Shown piece after piece: positions 61,442 to 64,000 of a stretch of 64,000 nt of DNA. The DNA comes from Isoetes taiwanensis (taxonomy: Eukaryota > Streptophyta > Lycopodiopsida > Isoetales > Isoetaceae). The translations under genes were made by a program, and so were the position numbers. Where the stretch lies: NCBI GenBank assembly GCA_021234155.1, contig JAJEKV010000054.1, forward strand, positions 2,829,702-2,893,701, read 5' to 3'. Each line of letters opens with the position of its first letter. The stretch's first letter is position 1. The notes beneath the pieces were generated by a model. That model saw nothing but the letters and a program-made list of their open reading frames with translations. It was not told the origin of the DNA and ran no database searches.

Positions 61442-62640
61442 ATGGATCAGACCAGCACGGCTGCATGGATAGATTCTTTTGCGAGTGAGATTAGGGCATC
61501 CATGCCTAGTGCATCAGTGGAGTAGATAATACAAGTTATTTTAGAGATGATATGCGACTGTAAGCACTTCATCGGACCTACTCTACAGATGAGACTCAGA
61601 AGCGCCATGATGGATATTAATTATGCAGCCACAGTTCCACAGGACTCAGATTTTATATTGGAATGTGGGCTTGAGCAAAGTGCAAAGAGGTAAAGAGAAG
61701 GAGACAGAATAGAAGTAAAAAGCGCACAGATGGAGATGCAAGTGCCCGAGGTCACGGCTCCAATGTGCTGAGGCTTTATCTGTTAAGAATTATCAGGAAG
61801 CAAATGCAATTCTTCCTCAACTTAGCAAACTTGTGTCGCCATATGGAACATCAATTCAGCTAAGTAGTGACAGCATATTTCACATCAAGATTGGTAAATT
61901 CTTGCATTGGGATGTGCTCCCCATTGCCTAACAATCACCAGGTGAATAGCCGCAACATTCCTATTGCATTTCAGGTCTTCAATGATATTTGCCCCTTTGT
62001 CAAATTCTCGCATTTTACAGCAAACCAGGCCATTGTTGAAGCATTCGATGGCCAGGAAAGCATCCACATAATTGATATGGATATCATGCAGAGATTACAA
62101 TGACCTGCTGTTTTCCAAATTCTTGCTCGGCTTGGCGGGTCAATTGAAGCACTCCAGGATTATTGGACTTTGCGCGGTCAATTTTGGGGAGACCAGGGGA
62201 TGGAACAGCAGTGCATTGGATATAACATGCACTGTAATGATGTTACAGGATCAGATGCAAGGGCACTGCAATTAATGAAAAAGCTTGAGGCAAGGGTGCT
62301 GACTATAGTGGAGCAAGACTTGAGCAGATCTGAGTCATTTCTAAGTCGTTTCTTAGAAACTATACATTGCTATTCAGCATTGTTTGATTAATTAGGAGCC
62401 AGCTTTGCAGCAGACAATGCGAAGAGGCGCATGGTGGAGCAGCAGCTACTGCCTCAGGAGATCAAGAACATTCTGGCGATTGGAGGCCCTGCCAGATCCG
62501 GCGAAGCAAGGTTTGAAAGATGAAGAGATGAGCTAAAAAAGGAAGGGTTTAGCCCCATTTCATTAAGTGGGAATGCTGCAGCACAAGCATCTCTGCTTCT
62601 GGGTATATTCAATGGCGATGGATATACCTTGGGTTCACCA
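61442..62640 (+). pseudogene. SCARECROW-type GRAS transcription factor pseudogene
   Basis: SCARECROW proteins control radial patterning with SHORT-ROOT. Pieces in order: AAWIDSFASEIRASMPSAS (the pre-GRAS segment with the Trp-Ile/Val-Asp start), LQMRLRSAMMD, QCAEALSVKNYQEANAILPQ (LHRI), [17 protein letters not shown] and HIIDMDIMQ (VHIID), [32 protein letters not shown] (PFYRE region), EIKNILAIGGPARSGEARFE and [20 protein letters not shown] (SAW region). The VHIID Asp is kept (IIDMD). Several stops and frameshifts occur, and the segment between VHIID and VTGSD (the second leucine repeat) is deleted or replaced. No introns, as usual for GRAS genes, so a retro-copy cannot be told from a decayed original. 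Confidence 0.9.
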
Positions 62641-63700
62641 TCTCATTTATAATTTGGTTCCAACGAGTTTCAATAACATGAACATTTGGGATGACGTGGC
62701 AATAGACACATACTAGAAGACAAATTATAACCACCATGAGTGGGAGGAAAACTTTGCAATGCGTTAGCACGCATTAAAAAACATTTGATGTAAAGTATAA
62801 ACCAATGAATCATTTAACACTTCCTAACCTTAATCTCAAAGAAAATATTGCTTCATATTCACTGACTATCAATGACTGCCAATTGTGCATAGGGCGCTGG
62901 CTCCGCCAGCGCTAAATTCTTGTATATAGATATACAAAAATAGCCATGAAAATACTAGAATAAGCAAAGAAACATGATAACTTATAAATAAACAATGAAA
63001 TACAGGAAGGGAACAATAAGAAAGATATCCTGAGCAATAAGAAATAGTTTTGCAAGTTTGACATTGAAGTTTTACACGGCCCGTATTTAAGGTTTAAATC
63101 ATAATAAGTCCACACGTGATTTTCAAATTCAGAAATATGACATTTGACTATCAATGTCAAAATATAACATTTATGAGAACTATTGGCATTAAAAACCACC
63201 ATAGTATACAAGCTTGATACAAGAGACATCATTGGTCAATTAAGCTTCCCATTGCAAAAATCTCCTTTGTATACCAAGCCTTTGCAAACTATAAGGATGG
63301 AAAAGAGTACCATGTGTCATGCAAAAGCTAGCCATTGATTTCCATCAAATAAAATTTAAAATTTTAACAGTTTTAAACCAATAAGCGATCACTCTGAAAT
63401 ATTTGAATACGACAAGCATCTTAGATGGACTTTCTGTAGAGATTATAATAAAGGGGTGAGAATTGAAGGCTGCTTCAGATATCATGCCGTGGACCTGCAT
63501 ATATTTTATAATCTTATTCTTGGTTAGAAACTACAAAGCACTGAAATGTACACAAAGCATCTAATAAAATAAATATTGTAATAACACAGTTCGCTACAAG
63601 CCCATGGAAGCAGGGGCATGAGCAAGAAAATTGAGATGATAATTAGGACGCAGTGCTAAAGAGGCCATAGAAACAGGAAACTGAGAGCAAGATTGCATGT
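62641..63700. other. AT-rich spacer
   Basis: A small palindrome GCGCTGGCTCCGCCAGCGC at about 62893. No gene or element supported. Confidence 0.4.
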
Positions 63701-64000
63701 TGGCGGTGGTAACCATGGAGGCCGAAATGCATGATCCCAATTATGGGACTGAATTACAAAAAAGCCTAACTGATGCCATACACCATTAAAAAGCTTACTG
63801 TAAGAGCTTTCCAAAAGCACCAAAAATCGCTCAAAATGGACACCTGAGATGGAAGATGTCTGAGATTGAAGCAACACCAAAACTGGCCGTAAATATGGAG
63901 GCCGAATTAGATGATCCCAATTCCGGGACTGAAGTAGAGATAAAATTACCTGATTCATACACCCTTGGAAAGCTTACTGCAAGACCTTTCCAAGCACCAA
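63701..64000. repeat. Tandem repeat, about 185-bp period, running off the window
   Basis: 63710-63815 and 63893-63999 share ATGGAGGCCGAA, GATGATCCCAATT, GGGACTGAA, TACACC, AAAGCTTACTG and AAGA-CTTTCCAA. The second copy is cut by the window end, so the array may continue. Confidence 0.75.

Noticed and set aside
62072-62275. Separate small gene overlapping the GRAS relic
   Set aside because: It is a shifted-frame piece of the pseudogene; the GRAS motifs continue in the other frame.

Overview
This is nuclear DNA of a land plant. Genes are split by GT-AG introns (about 72-400 bp), the proteins are plant-type (MINIYO/RPAP1, mitochondrial ribosomal protein uS9m, a GPI-anchored GH17 beta-1,3-glucanase, a SCARECROW-type GRAS relic, SRP54), and most of the rest is retrotransposons, DNA-transposon-like elements and diverged repeats. 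The lineage cannot be fixed from sequence alone. The TE load and the LINE type would suit a fern, lycophyte or gymnosperm better than a compact angiosperm genome, but that is a weak inference.

Layout. 1-3.6 kb: 3' two thirds of MINIYO (+), six exons visible, one intron with a GC donor. 3.6-6.6 kb: non-coding with small tandem duplications. 6.6-7.6 kb: LINE fragment (-). 7.75-12.7 kb: decayed Ty3/gypsy chromovirus (-) with one 1.48-kb LTR, followed by an unidentified ORF (13.3-13.85 kb). 14.8-15.1 kb: SRP54 N-domain fragment (-). 17.3-17.7 kb: an inverted partial LTR of the same chromovirus family. 18.6-19.9 kb: RPS9M (-), four exons, with a one-base frameshift in the last exon. 20-22 kb: tandem duplications. 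22.1-25.3 kb: two LINEs of one family facing each other with inverted 3' ends. 25.9 kb: a (CA)64 tract. 26-31.9 kb: non-coding, with a fold-back at 28.3 kb and a minisatellite at 29.2 kb.

31.97-33.5 kb: complete GH17 gene (+). Its last exon and about 3.5 kb of downstream LINE-derived sequence are present again at 37.1-41.0 kb, and the LINE part a third time at 52.4-56.6 kb. Comparing the three paralogous copies exposes younger insertions with clean empty sites: a poly(A) retro-insertion (38.5 kb), an 887-bp TIR element with a TAT duplication (39.0-39.9 kb), a miniature TRIM-type LTR element (40.0-40.3 kb), and a composite AT-rich insertion (52.5-55.2 kb) that carries an unrecognised 235-codon ORF. 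42.3-47.5 kb: a complete Ty1/copia element with 512-bp LTRs and a GTACC target duplication.

56.7-57.7 kb: an ORF1-like retro-insertion with poly(A). 57.74-60.85 kb: an element bounded by 33-bp inverted repeats and holding nine copies of a palindrome with consensus CTATGCRCGCATAG. This is the most striking structure here that no standard family explains. 61.4-62.6 kb: SCARECROW-type GRAS pseudogene. 63.7-64 kb: a tandem repeat running off the window.

The genes do not form a pathway. They are unrelated single genes separated by mobile DNA.
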